Part shown: piece after piece, positions 1 to 10,790 of the stretch
Layout: each line of letters starts with the position of its first letter
Numbering within the stretch: position 1 is the first letter of the stretch
Assembly: GCA_027405735.1 (NCBI GenBank)
Contig: JAPEHQ010000011.1
Span: 1,364,001-1,428,000 of the forward strand
From: Mucor racemosus
Taxonomy: Eukaryota; Mucoromycota; Mucoromycetes; Mucorales; Mucoraceae
DNA length: 64,000 bases
Direction of reading: 5' to 3'
Made by a program: the position numbers and the translations under genes
Notes under the pieces: generated by a model
The model's input: the letters and a program-made list of their open reading frames with translations, nothing else
Told to the model about the DNA's origin: nothing
Database searches by the model: none

Positions 1-1
1 T

Positions 2-1021
2 GTTGCTTCAAAGATTTCCATGTTTTGTCATGTTGCTCCTGAACAAGTTTTGGCTGTTCATGATGTCTCTTCTGTCTATCATGTTCCTATTTTGATGCGT
101 GAACATGGTGTTATTGATTTCTTCCGTCGTCGTCTTAACCTCGATGCTCTTAAAATCAACGACGAAAGCCGTTTGGCTGGTGAGGAATTATGGACCAAGT
201 GGACCACTTTGGCCGGTAGTTATGAACATATTCATGAATCTGTCACTATTGCTCTTGTTGGCAAGTATACCAATCTTCATGATTCTTACATTTCCGTTTA
301 CAAGGCTCTTGAGCATGCTGCTCTTGCTTGTCAACGTAAGCTTGAAATCAAGTGGATTGAAGCTACTGATTTAGAGTCTGAAACCCTCAAGACTGATCCT
401 ATCAAGTTCCATGAATCATGGCAAGCATTGAGCGCCTCTGATGGTGTTTTAGTACCTGGTGGTTTTGGTGGTCGTGGTATTGAAGGTATGATTAGTGCTG
501 CTAAATGGGCTCGTGAAAACAAGATCCCTTATTTGGGTATCTGTCTTGGTATGCAAATTGCTGTTATTGAGTTTGCTCGTAACGTTTGTGGTATGGCTGA
601 TGCTGATTCCGCTGAAATGAACCCTGATACTCCTTCTCCTGTTGTTGTTTATATGCCTGAAATCTCTAAAACTCATATGGGTGGTACCATGCGTCTTGGT
701 CTTCGTGCTACTGTCTTCCAAAATGGTACTGAAGAATCTCGTGTTCGTAAGTTATATGGCGGTAAGCCTTCAGTTGATGAACGTCATCGTCACCGTTATG
801 AGGTTAACCCTGAGCATGTTGAGAAGTTTGAAGCCAAGGGTCTCAAATTTGTTGGTAAGGATGAAACTGGTCAACGTATGGAAATTGTCGAAATGGAAGA
901 ACATCCTTATTTCGTTGGTTGTCAATACCATCCTGAATACCTTACTCGTCCTTTGAACCCTTGTCCTCTTTTCAAGGGTCTCATTTTGGCTGCTGTTGGT
1001 GAGCTTGATGCTTCCTTGTAA
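2..1021 (+). CDS. CTP synthase, C-terminal part (5' truncated by window edge)
   Basis: CTP synthase makes CTP from UTP, ATP and glutamine in the cytosol, the last step of de novo pyrimidine nucleotide synthesis (Ura7/Ura8 in yeast). The frame is already open at base 2 (VASKISMFCHV), so the ATG at 20 is internal. The window holds the end of the synthetase domain and the whole class I glutamine amidotransferase domain. Visible motifs are VPGGFGGRGIEG, the nucleophile elbow YLGICLGMQ with Cys codon 542-544, and the His-Glu pair in QYHPEY with codons 929-931 and 935-937. The stop is TAA at 1019-1021. About 339 residues are present of a family that is usually 550-600. No intron is seen here. The gene converges on the AAA ATPase gene across about 215 bp of T-rich 3' DNA. 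Family assignment is secure; which fungal paralogue it is cannot be told. Confidence 0.96.
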   Translation, partial: VASKISMFCHVAPEQVLAVHDVSSVYHVPILMREHGVIDFFRRRLNLDALKINDESRLAGEELWTKWTTLAGSYEHIHESVTIALVGKYTNLHDSYISVYKALEHAALACQRKLEIKWIEATDLESETLKTDPIKFHESWQALSASDGVLVPGGFGGRGIEGMISAAKWARENKIPYLGICLGMQIAVIEFARNVCGMADADSAEMNPDTPSPVVVYMPEISKTHMGGTMRLGLRATVFQNGTEESRVRKLYGGKPSVDERHRHRYEVNPEHVEKFEAKGLKFVGKDETGQRMEIVEMEEHPYFVGCQYHPEYLTRPLNPCPLFKGLILAAVGELDASL

Positions 1022-1236
1022 ATAAGTTCCGTTTTTCCTTTCCTTTCCATTTTCCTTAGAGATAACCACCGTAATTCAACCCAAAAAGTTCAAAAAAATT
1101 TCATGTATTAGATTCTTTCTTTCTTTAGATATTTCCCCCCCTCCCTTTAACACTTCGTATTTTTATCATTTTCATATAAAAAATTACATTATTTTTTATT
1201 CATTTTTAATAAAAATAAATTATATATATTTTACAA

Positions 1237-3524
1237 TTAATCTTGATCGTTTGGTATAATTGATGGAGTAACAAAATTCAATGCTAATTCAATATTCTCT
1301 TGATTAATCTCAAGTAATTGCTTTTTTAGCGATAAAAGGCCTGCTTTACGAATGACAGCTTGTAGATCTGCACCAGTGTAACCTTCTGTTTTCAAAGCAA
1401 TTAATTGCAAATCAACATTTGAATCTAATTTTGTCTTGTGCTTTAACACTTGTAGGATTTGAAATCGTTCATCTACATTTGGTGCTCCAACATAAACAAG
1501 TCGATCTAATCTTCCTGGTCGTAAAATTGAACTATCAATTGATTCTGGATGATTTGTCGCACCTAATAAAATTACACTTTGATCAATCTTGTCTAAATGA
1601 TCAATTTCAATCAAGAATTGAGAAATTAGCTATTAAAATAGCTTTAGTTTTTCTGTATTTTTTCCTACATAATCAAAAACTTACTTTTCTACCGACATCT
1701 CCAGAACTTTCACGAGAAGAAAAAATTGCCTCCAATTCATCCAAAAAGATAACACATGGACTGCAACGAATAGCAGTTTGAAAAATCCGAGAAACTGCTT
1801 TTTCTGATTCACCTACTTCGCCTTTAATCAAATCCGGTATGCTTACAGGTAAAAAATTTGCAGATGATTCTGTAGCTACTGCCTTTGCCAAAAGAGTTTT
1901 GCCTGTACCTGGAGGGCCAAATAATAAAACACCTTTGGAAGGTCTAATTCCTAGTCGTTTATAGGCATCTGCATGCTTATAAACCCAAACAGCTGATTCT
2001 TCTAATGCATTTTTAGCAGCAACTAAACCACCAATATCATGCCAATATACTGGATCTGGTTTTTCTGCCATCGCCGAGCTTTGAAATCCACTAACTCTTA
2101 TCTGATCAAATGTTCTATCGAAATTATCAATTTGTACTATGAGGCCATTAGTATGCAACCAATTATTGAAGGCCCATCTGATAAATACCTTGTAATTTCT
2201 TATTCATAATAGAATTTTCCTCTGCCAATCTGACCCATTGAGCAAGATCAGCTGCTACAAATGCATGTGCTCTGGAAGATAATCGTTCTATGTCATGTTC
2301 TGTTATATCTGTATTTGATGGGAGATATGATTTATATATATAAAACATCATATGCTTTCTTTCGACAGGCGTAGGGATCTGTAAATTTACTTCGTCTTGA
2401 AATAATGTTCGAATGTCAATTGCAATATGATCTGGTCTGCGTGTTGTAGCTATTAGCATAATTTTGTTTTGTTGGATTAATGATTGCAAAATTGCTGCTA
2501 ATGTTGGATCTTGTGTACTCTGACCACGGCGAGGAAAAAATAAATCTAAATCTTCTATCAGTAAAAGGCTTTTGCTGGATTCTGAGGCCTTCCAAATGAG
2601 ACGCTTGAAGCCTTTTCCAAGTTGGCCGCGCTGACTAGCAGCCAAATCCCCGAGTAAAGCTGTATGGACAATTGCATTATGTACTTTAGCTAAATGATTT
2701 ACAATATATGATTTGCCGGTTCCTGAGTCTCCTTTAAGTAGTATGATTGAAGGTGAACTATCCTCGTCGAATGTCAACTGAAAAGCCTGAGTTAATCTGT
2801 AATTGATACCATGGTCAATTGGTTAAATAAAACAAGTTTTTTCTATTGATAAATTACCTTGCTCCTTCTTCTCCATAACAAAGTGATGGATAAGACATAT
2901 TTTTAGTATCTGCACAAGAACGAAAGCGTGTACTACAAAAATTTTGCGTCAAAATGAAAAGGGCCATAGCTGTCATTCAATAATGTAGCTGAAAATAAAC
3001 GAGCTACAAAATCCGTACATAACGCAGTTTTCTTATCTTTATTTTTTTTTCTCTCTAATGAATGATTCAGCAGTATCGTAGGAATCGCTTGATTAGACCA
3101 TCGGTTATTCAAGGATAGTAGACCAAAGGCTACGTCCTTAGTGAAATTATAGTTGACCGTGAGATGAGTTTCTCCTGTCTTAAGATTTTAAAAGTAGCGT
3201 AGTAACTATCAGATGCATTTGCAAAAACCTGGTGTTATCTTCTGAACTGAAAAAAAACACTGCTAGATCTATCGCCTAATAAACTTTTCCTTGAAGAAAA
3301 GAACCATTTTCTTCAATTTGGATACGGCAAAATATTATTTTTTGATCACCCTTTCCCAGGTCGACTGTAATTGCACTTTGTGAATTATTGTTATTTAAAA
3401 TAGACACGTAATAAAACAAAATTAATTCACTCATTTGAGCCATGAAATGTGCGACACTGTTTTCTAACATATACGACACTGTTTTTTCAAATGTTTTCTT
3501 GCTTAAAAATACGAACGATTTCAT
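1237..3524 (-). CDS. Tandem-AAA ATPase (AFG2/SPATA5-SPATA5L1-like), multi-exon
   Basis: This is a two-ring AAA+ ATPase read on the minus strand. Clear exons are 2189-2796, 2137-2188 removed as intron, 1685-2136, and 1237-1629. The first AAA domain has Walker A GDSGTGKS and Walker B LLLIEDLD. The second has DIGGL, Walker A GPPGTGKT, Walker [10 protein letters not shown], sensor 1 LGATNHPE and the arginine finger stretch LRPGRLDRL. The last three exons encode 485 residues. Upstream, exon 3285-3524 starts at ATG 3524 and can join in frame to 3178 through a 106-nt intron (3179-3284). Another coding exon precedes the intron 2797-2857, but the join near 2935 is unresolved. The two AAA domains with a short C-terminus suggest the CDC48/AFG2 group, which works in ribosome biogenesis. 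Pex1/Pex6-type peroxins are an alternative, because RLVYVGAP and the modest first domain recall them. The start lies 171 bp from a divergent gene. Confidence 0.72.
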
Positions 3525-3695
3525 TTTTTAGATGGTGAAAAATATCTATGAAATTATTTTTTACAAATCCGAGGTACTGCCCATCTTAAAAATGTTTCCA
3601 AAATGCCGCTTAAATCAAGTCTAATTCAAATTTGAGCTTTGATACTTTGCTTCTTGTACCATATTCTCCAAGTTAAAAAGCCAAATATCGTTATT
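3525..3695. promoter_or_regulatory. Short divergent (bidirectional) promoter
   Basis: Only 171 bp separate the ATG of the minus-strand AAA gene (3524) from the ATG of the plus-strand 999-aa gene (3696). Both promoters must lie here or overlap the neighbouring 5' ends. The stretch is AT-rich with no motif I can name. Confidence 0.5.
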
Positions 3696-4977
3696 ATGGA
3701 CCTTAATAGCTTATTAAACAAAAAAGATACAAAAATTTCACTCTTTGACTTGCAGCAATTGCTTGAAAAACGAGATAGTGCAACAATATTCGAGAAAATC
3801 CAAAGTAGCACCGCGTATAGTTTTCCTACAAACAGAGCCGATACTTTTGTATTCTTTGATACCTTTATCCAAGTAATTCTATCTATTATTCATGACGACG
3901 ATCCATATAGTTCACAATTATCGAAATCTATTGTTATAGATTCGCTTCGAAGTTGTATCAATGGTTTATTGCAACAAAATGGGATTGAATGGTTGATTGA
4001 ATTTCCAAATTATTTTTCCACCAAAACATGGATAGTTTTACGCGCCAATATTACGATTCTTGTATATTTATATGGCCTTGTGTTGGCACTTTGGAATAAG
4101 CCTGAACTTATTAGACATCGAGATGAATGGATGCGAGGCATTCTTCAATTTATACACTCTAATTCCCCCATTGTAATGTTGCATTTGTGGTTAAATTGTT
4201 GTTGTACACTCAATGACGATATCAATCAAATGTCTGGTAGTTCCGCTACTGCCGAAGAACTCTACTTGATTAAGTTGGAAGATACATACAACAATAAAAA
4301 GCTATCAAGTGAAGCATTAATCACGATGTTTCAGATGCTTCAAGAGTCCCAAGTCGATATTTTGGCCGAGCAAGTAAATCAACAATTAGGCAGCGCATTA
4401 GCAAGACCTCCATTCACAAAAGATGAATTTGTAGTAGGAAAAATAAGCTTGGATAATGTTTGTCAAAATAGATCAAATCAATATACATCAATCAATAAAA
4501 TATACCAGCAAGTTCATATTAATACAGGTAATTTATTTGGCATGATAAATGTGGATATTTGTATTAATTCGAGTTTATGCAATAGCTCTAGACGATGTAA
4601 AAATGAAAAAAGTATCAAATCCATTATTAAACACAGATCTACTCACAAACACACCACCCGATAAACACTTGCAAACAGAAGCAATTCGAAAAGCTACTTT
4701 ATTCTGGATCCAAAAAATGAGTTCATTAAATCCTCAGGAATTTGATTTACATTTAAAAGAAGCTATTCAATCGCATTATCCTACTGATAGAAAGACAATC
4801 CTCGATCTTGCATTGGCTGATTGGACTGCAAGGGACAGATTTCATAGACATTTAGGGTTTGTTATAGATGTTATTTTGACACAATTGCAAAAATCTCGAT
4901 ATAATCGCCGTACTTCACCTTATTATGCATTTGCTCAGTTGTTCAATATACCTGACGATCATCAACAACAGCAGCAA

Positions 4978-5008
<31 letters not shown>

Positions 5009-6753
5009 CAGATATAGCTTTGAGTGATAATAGTTCCTCATACCAAACAAAGTCAGGCGCATATATTGATCTTTCTCAATTCAGCAACTGCTCAGATGTA
5101 GTACTAATGGATGGTTGTTGCACTATTTTACAAAAACTTACATTGAGCGGAAATAGCAACAACGTCGAAGATTGGGTGGTAGATTGCTTGCAATCAGCTA
5201 GTTCTGATATTGTAAAACGTTATGCAGAATGGCTTGCACAAGGATTAGAAAAAGAGTTAATCACGAAACAGAAGCCATTTAGATATGCTCAATTTATGAA
5301 AGTGCTATTGAAGACCTGTGTTTCTCAGTCTGCACATGTCGTGCCTACATTATTGCAAACATTTTCTGATAATGGATTAGAATGGCTATTAAAAAAAAAC
5401 ACACAATTTGCTACGATATTATTACACTATTTTGATGATGGGCCTCAAGTATCTAAAGATATTGTAGTACGTACAATATTTAAATCGAAAAGCAAACTAT
5501 ATATGGATCAGTTATTATCTTATTTGAGACAGCAAATGCCAGGCACTGATCCAAAACTGCCTAGATCAAGAACCTGGTTTAAGAACCACTTTTTAAGTAA
5601 TCTACTGTTGTTAGTTGGCGAGGATAAGAAGGGAAAAAGTGTAGCGTCTGGCGTATTTCGACAATTGTTCAAAACACGCAATGATTTTGAATGGTATTTT
5701 GCAACACCTTTAATACCAGCACAACAAATATCATTTAAATCTTTAGATTTATGCAGTACACACGATATTTATGTTATCAAAAATACTGGATTAGCGGCCA
5801 TGTTACAAGAGATGGTGCGTCTTGGAGATAACGCAAAAAAGGAACGACTCATTCACGTTTGGTTTGAATTATGGACATTGCCTAAAGCCAACAATGACTA
5901 CAAATTTACGGTACCAGTGAGTTGGGTTTTACAATGTGCTGGGCTTTACGATCAGGCACCAGTTTTAGTAAAACAAATGATAAAAAAGTTCTTGAAAATC
6001 GGTATTCAACAAAAGGAAACAATAGATCAAGAGCAGGATATTATGCAAATAGCGCCAGAAAGAAAGTTTTTAGGACGTGTAATGGATCTAATCTTATTAT
6101 CAGATACACCGGAGCCAGATAGTTTATTTGAGTTGGTATTAAATGTATATTATAATGAAGAAGGAAGCCGTACATTTGAAGATATAAATTGGACAATTAT
6201 CAATATTTTGATCGAATTATCTGAAGAGTTAGAAGTAGAGCTGTTGGTATTAGCATCAGCAAGTAATCTACCACCTCCAAGACCTAATACAAAAAAAATA
6301 TATAAAAAGCGAAACAAAAAATTCAGCAAAAAGCAGCAAATGAGTCGATTAAAATTAGGAGCAACTATGAAAAAGCATGAAGAGGAATTAGAAAAGTATT
6401 TCCAGGAAAGAAGTGACAATACGTCAAAGATCAATAATGCAATCAAAGCACTCACAACACTTGTGCAGCGAGTATTTAATTTTCTATTGCGATTATTAAA
6501 TGATACATCATCCATTTCTACTGTTGATTCCAATAACAATTGCCTTTCTATCAAACAAGATATTCAGCAAGAACTTGCAGATATACCATTATTTTACGAA
6601 CCATTAGCAAAGTTAGATAAGCTAATAACTGAACCAGAAGATTTGCATGAAGATATACAGACAGTTATAGAATTAAGCGTCGAATGTCTAAAAAAGCAAG
6701 GAGATCAAACAATATATGATGCATCGCAAAAGATATTGTTGGGAACATCTTAA
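3696..6753 (+). CDS. Unidentified 999-aa helical protein with a polyglutamine tract
   Basis: Two exons, 3696-4527 and 4586-6753, join across a 58-nt GT-AG intron (4528-4585). The sum is 3000 nt, giving 999 residues. The start is MDLNSLLNKKD; the frame is open a little upstream but without an ATG. The protein is leucine-rich and predicted mostly helical throughout, like a HEAT/ARM-type scaffold. A run of 15 glutamines encoded by mixed CAA/CAG codons lies at 4966-5010. A basic segment follows near 6283-6345 (KKIYKKRNKKFSKK), then a charged coiled-coil-like stretch. There is no signal peptide and no clear membrane segment. I do not recognise the family. A faint resemblance to Integrator subunit 5 (similar length; the phrase LLLLVGEDKKG) is too weak to name it. 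It diverges from the AAA gene. Confidence 0.8.
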
Positions 6754-8378
6754 TTATGTGTATTATATAAATAAAATTGTAATTAATTATCCTAAAATCT
6801 GGGAGAACATAATTTAAAGATTGAGAGAATAGTAGTAGTTCCTAGAATAGCTAATAACAATTTGACAACAACAGCATCGTCGCTGGAGTTTTTTTTTTGA
6901 ATGAGGGCCGCTTTTGAGGTAGATGGTTAGCATATAGTCTTTTTGCCATAGAAGAAAATATTGATAACATTGTCAAGTGTTATGAAATATATTATAACTG
7001 TTTGTATTTTTTAGCAATATCTTGTCTCAAAAACTCTAAACCCTTTAAAATGAATTATGGTTTCCAATTTGGCCTTCTTTTTCCTCCTCAAACCTTTGAA
7101 AGGCCAAATTGGAAAGATTTGTTGAATTTTTTTTTGTATCGAATCTACTCAATTTCAATGATTGAACCTTTCCCTTACCTCTTCGTTCAATAAATCAATT
7201 CAATAGGCATCTACCAGCAAAAATAGATATTAAAAAGAGTTGCAGGCCTACCTAAAACATTATGGTTTGGCCTGAAAATGGACATCAAATATAGGGTCGT
7301 GCTGCTTTGTCATCTTCGTTGCTATATCAAGAGCTACAAAGTTTACAGCTATTCTGCTTTTAGAGGCAATCGCAGAAATGCAAGCATCAAGCACTCGCAA
7401 TAATGATGCAGGTATATTGTACATTACGCAGATTAACTTCATACTAATTCTTTTCTTCAAGGTTGGTTCTATAAATTAACATAATATAAACTATCCAGAC
7501 AACTATAACTTTTTTTAACTCAAGATATTGCTTATTGAAGTACTCAATTTCATTGAGATATAACGTTTTGGCTGCTTCTACATACAAAAAGCACTGTTCG
7601 CGGCGTTTAAATATTCAAGTCGCAACAATTTCATTTCTGATCCATTTTGGCATTTCCGAAAAAAAAAAAGTTCTTCAAAAAGTTTATTCATCCAAATATT
7701 AATATTGAAAATAAAAAAACATACTAATTCTAGTATGTAAAATTTTGCATTCTATACCATGGCATTTTTGGTTTTCATATTTATTTAATAGAATACGCCA
7801 GTAGATGTCTAAATGTACGATTTCAGTTTCTTCGAGAAAAGTCAAAATTATTGGTCTACAATCTCAAAATAAACACTTGCAATGCAAAGATGGCATAATT
7901 TCGCTCATATAATGTTAGTAAATGTATTAGCGAAAAGTACTAATTTTTGAGCGAAAAATTGATTTTAATGAAAATTGAGATTTTGGATGAGGTATGGTAA
8001 GGCAAAAATTGAGGTAAAATCAAACTCTTTAGATATTCGTGAAAATGCATCAAAACGAATCTATGAAGCAGCAGCAACTGTTTGGTATACTTTTGGCCGC
8101 AGGATATGGCCATAATCCCGCAAAATGTAACCTCAAAGTGTCGGGATTGGCTAGTTTTGGTAAGACATTTGGCATTACAATCCCGGTGGAAAGTCTTTTA
8201 TGCATTTGTGGCCATTGTAAGCAATGTCTAAACAACATGTTTGACTTGGGGCAAGGGTTTGGTGATTGTTAAGGTTAAAAACGTTTATTAGATAAGTATA
8301 AATTTTAAGAAATGTGTATATGTACAAAATGGTAGAAACAGTGGTATATTTGGAGAAAGATGATGAAAATTGATATGA
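6754..8378. other. Intergenic, AT-rich, no supported gene
   Basis: The 1.6 kb between the polyQ gene and the siroheme gene holds only short open frames of up to 77 codons without convincing coding character. It contains a strong hairpin at 7061-7115 (listed separately). Near 7975-8020 there is a GATGAGGTATGGTAAGG-like phrase that faintly recalls the dispersed repeats at 18.7 and 27.8 kb. Confidence 0.6.
7061..7115. repeat. Perfect 16-bp inverted repeat (hairpin)
   Basis: TTTCCAATTTGGCCTT at 7061-7076 is the exact reverse complement of 7100-7115, with a 23-nt pyrimidine-rich loop. It lies in intergenic DNA. It could be a small MITE core, a structured transcript or chance; no flanking duplication was identified. 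Confidence 0.8.
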
Positions 8379-10019
8379 TTAAAAGACACTTTCAGGGTCA
8401 TGCAAGCCTAACAGATTAGAATCATCCTTTACAATATCTTTACTAGTCATTTTTTCACCATAAACAACATCAGAAGCTAAACCTGAGGCAGTCATTAGAT
8501 TGGCAGCAACACCTTCCATGCCCTTATTTTCATGTTTCAAGACATTAATGGCATGGCCAATGATCAATAATCCAGGAGGACGACTACCACCACAGCTTTC
8601 TAATACTTGAACAATGTTGGAAAGTTGTCCCCAAATCACACGTTGATCTTTGCAACTGGCTCTTTCTACAATGGCACACGGAATATCTGCAGGGTATTGT
8701 TGATTTGTCATTAAATCTTTAGTTAAAGCTTCTAAGCGATGGATTGCCATCAAGAAAACATCTGTACGATGTTTATCAAATGTTGGTAAAGGAGCAGAAG
8801 AATTACGAGCACCAGTGCCAGTAGTAACCAAGAACTGAGAAGCAACAGAACGATGTGTGAGAGGAATACCGGCTAATAAACCAGCAGCAACCGTAGAAGA
8901 AATACCAGGGATAACACGAGGGACAATATTATGTTTACGGAAGAATAAAACCTCTTCGCCACCACGACCAAACAAGTAGGGATCACCTTGCTTGAGACGA
9001 ACAACTTTTTTACCTTGCTTGATTGCTTTAAGTGCCATTTCATTGAATTCTTCTTGAGCTGCATCAGCATTTCCAGGGAATTTACGAGCAATTTTCAAAT
9101 CACATTTAACTAATGCAACGACTTCTGCGGGTACAATTTTATCAGAAAGAACTAAATCAGCCTCCTCAATAGCTCTATGAGCTGCCAATGTCAATAATTC
9201 AGGATCACCAGTACCAGATCCAACCAAAACAATGCTTCCCGTAGGAGTAGTAGACTTGACAAGGCCAAATTTATCGGTTGAATTAACAGGAGAGCTAGTA
9301 ACAGAATTGGAATCTAAACTTTCATATCCTTCATCATTCTGATATGAATCCAATAATTCTTCCATGTCCTTATCTGACAGTTGAGCTAAACGTTCCATAC
9401 TCCAATATTCGCAAATTTGAGCTAACCATTTCATACGTCTAATGCTAGCAGCAGAACTAGGATCAGAAGCACGGACCTTCTTGCGTAATACACCTACCCG
9501 ATTAATGGCATCACCTAATTGAGCAGGTAAGCTGGATGTAATATGACGGCGAATTCGGCTAGATAATTTTGATGCTTGTCCATTTGTCGAAACTGCAATT
9601 TGAAGAGATTGATCTCGGTAATTTGAGGTCATGAAAAAATCACAGAGCTCATTATGATCTGTAATGTTGACTGGAATACGGTATTGACGAAATTGCTCTA
9701 CAATGGACTCGGCAGTTGTTTCAGATGGTACGTTGCAAATGAAACCCAAATCAAAGCAATGTTTGTCCAACATGCTAGGTTTAAATTCATGAGCGAGCAA
9801 AATAATTTGTTGATGATCTACTCTATATTGTAATTCGGAGCACATGTAATCTGGATTTGCAATTAAATAAACTTGGGCATCTGCTTCGAGACAAGATAAA
9901 ACTCTGCTGGCAGCAACTGTGCTGTCACCTATGACAATGATATTTTTCTGCTTGCTTTGAAAGGCCAACATGAGTGATGCACCTCCTTGAGGTATAGGAA
10001 CTCTTGGTTGAATAGACAT
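8379..10019 (-). CDS. Uroporphyrinogen-III C-methyltransferase (siroheme synthesis, Met1 type)
   Basis: A single-exon 546-residue protein. The C-terminal half (about residues 260-500) is a SAM-dependent uroporphyrinogen-III methyltransferase: GSGTGDPELLTLAA, GDPYLFGRGGEE, PGISSTVAAGLLAGIPLTHR. It methylates uroporphyrinogen III to precorrin-2, the first step toward siroheme, the cofactor of sulfite and nitrite reductases. The N-terminal 200 residues look like the Met8/CysG precorrin-2 dehydrogenase fold (IIVIGDSTVAASRVLSCLEADAQ at 25-47 in the position of an NAD-binding loop; the RRHITSSLPAQLG helix is typical). The glycine pattern of the nucleotide loop is reduced, so dehydrogenase activity is doubtful. 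A similar layout is known in fungal Met1 proteins. The start ATG at 10019 (MSIQPRVPIPQGG) follows a purine-rich leader. The N-terminal activity is inferred; the methyltransferase call is secure. Confidence 0.93.
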   Translation of the reverse strand: MSIQPRVPIPQGGASLMLAFQSKQKNIIVIGDSTVAASRVLSCLEADAQVYLIANPDYMCSELQYRVDHQQIILLAHEFKPSMLDKHCFDLGFICNVPSETTAESIVEQFRQYRIPVNITDHNELCDFFMTSNYRDQSLQIAVSTNGQASKLSSRIRRHITSSLPAQLGDAINRVGVLRKKVRASDPSSAASIRRMKWLAQICEYWSMERLAQLSDKDMEELLDSYQNDEGYESLDSNSVTSSPVNSTDKFGLVKSTTPTGSIVLVGSGTGDPELLTLAAHRAIEEADLVLSDKIVPAEVVALVKCDLKIARKFPGNADAAQEEFNEMALKAIKQGKKVVRLKQGDPYLFGRGGEEVLFFRKHNIVPRVIPGISSTVAAGLLAGIPLTHRSVASQFLVTTGTGARNSSAPLPTFDKHRTDVFLMAIHRLEALTKDLMTNQQYPADIPCAIVERASCKDQRVIWGQLSNIVQVLESCGGSRPPGLLIIGHAINVLKHENKGMEGVAANLMTASGLASDVVYGEKMTSKDIVKDDSNLLGLHDPESVF

Positions 10020-10790
10020 TATTTAATGTAAAAAGAAAAGAGTAGGGATTAGAAGAAAAGAGAAAGGGGTAATGCAATGTAATTTGACAAGAAAGAGATT
10101 GATGGATTATTGTATTATATATTTGAAATAAGGAATTATAGAGTTTGTTAACTCAGTTCCTCTTATCGCAAATCAAATTAACAGGTGATGAGGCGACTTT
10201 CTCGCCCAATTACTCGAGAAAATTTTGATTGGTTGCTCATGGCGTTTATCTATGGCGTGCCCAGATGAGCAATTCATCTTGATGTTGGTAATCAATCTGA
10301 ATCAATTTCTTATTGGATTATATTGCAAAAAAAGTATTTGCATTGCTTGTGAATTTATCGATTTCTAATCTTTTTAATATTACGTCTATTTATCCCTTAT
10401 CACTATATCAAACAGAGTGATTTGTTTGTTAAACAAATTAGGAAATAATTGGATTCCTGGGGTCCGAGATTCAAGAAGTTTGAAACATCCATAGCAACGG
10501 GACGTTTTTGACAAGCAAATTCAGTTACTCGCCATGGCAACCATGAAGGATTTGAGTCAGCGACCGCAAAACATTGATCCAACTGCTACCCCAGAAGCAT
10601 TTCAATAAATAACTGGTGATTCTTAAATATACGTATGAATCAAGAAAATTATTTAAAATTTTGCAAACGAGTAATGAGCTTATCAGGAAAGATGTGTAGA
10701 AACATGTATTATCAATTGTTTGTTATCCGAAATAGGAAATCAGGTTTATCTATAATTTTCACAACATTGATAGAGAATTGGTTTATTATA
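10020..10790. other. Intergenic between siroheme and acyltransferase genes
   Basis: This stretch holds the siroheme gene promoter (minus strand) and the acyltransferase 3' flank. Several CTTATC (GATA-type) words occur at 10161-10168 and 10396-10401. A less AT-rich island at about 10440-10595 is open on both strands for short distances. No gene can be supported. Confidence 0.5.

Noticed and set aside
8039..8272. 77-codon open frame rich in Gly/Cys (LLAAGYGHNPAKCNLK)
   Set aside because: It starts at GTG rather than ATG in the track frame, has no family resemblance, and the opposite strand is also open; chance or a relic cannot be separated.
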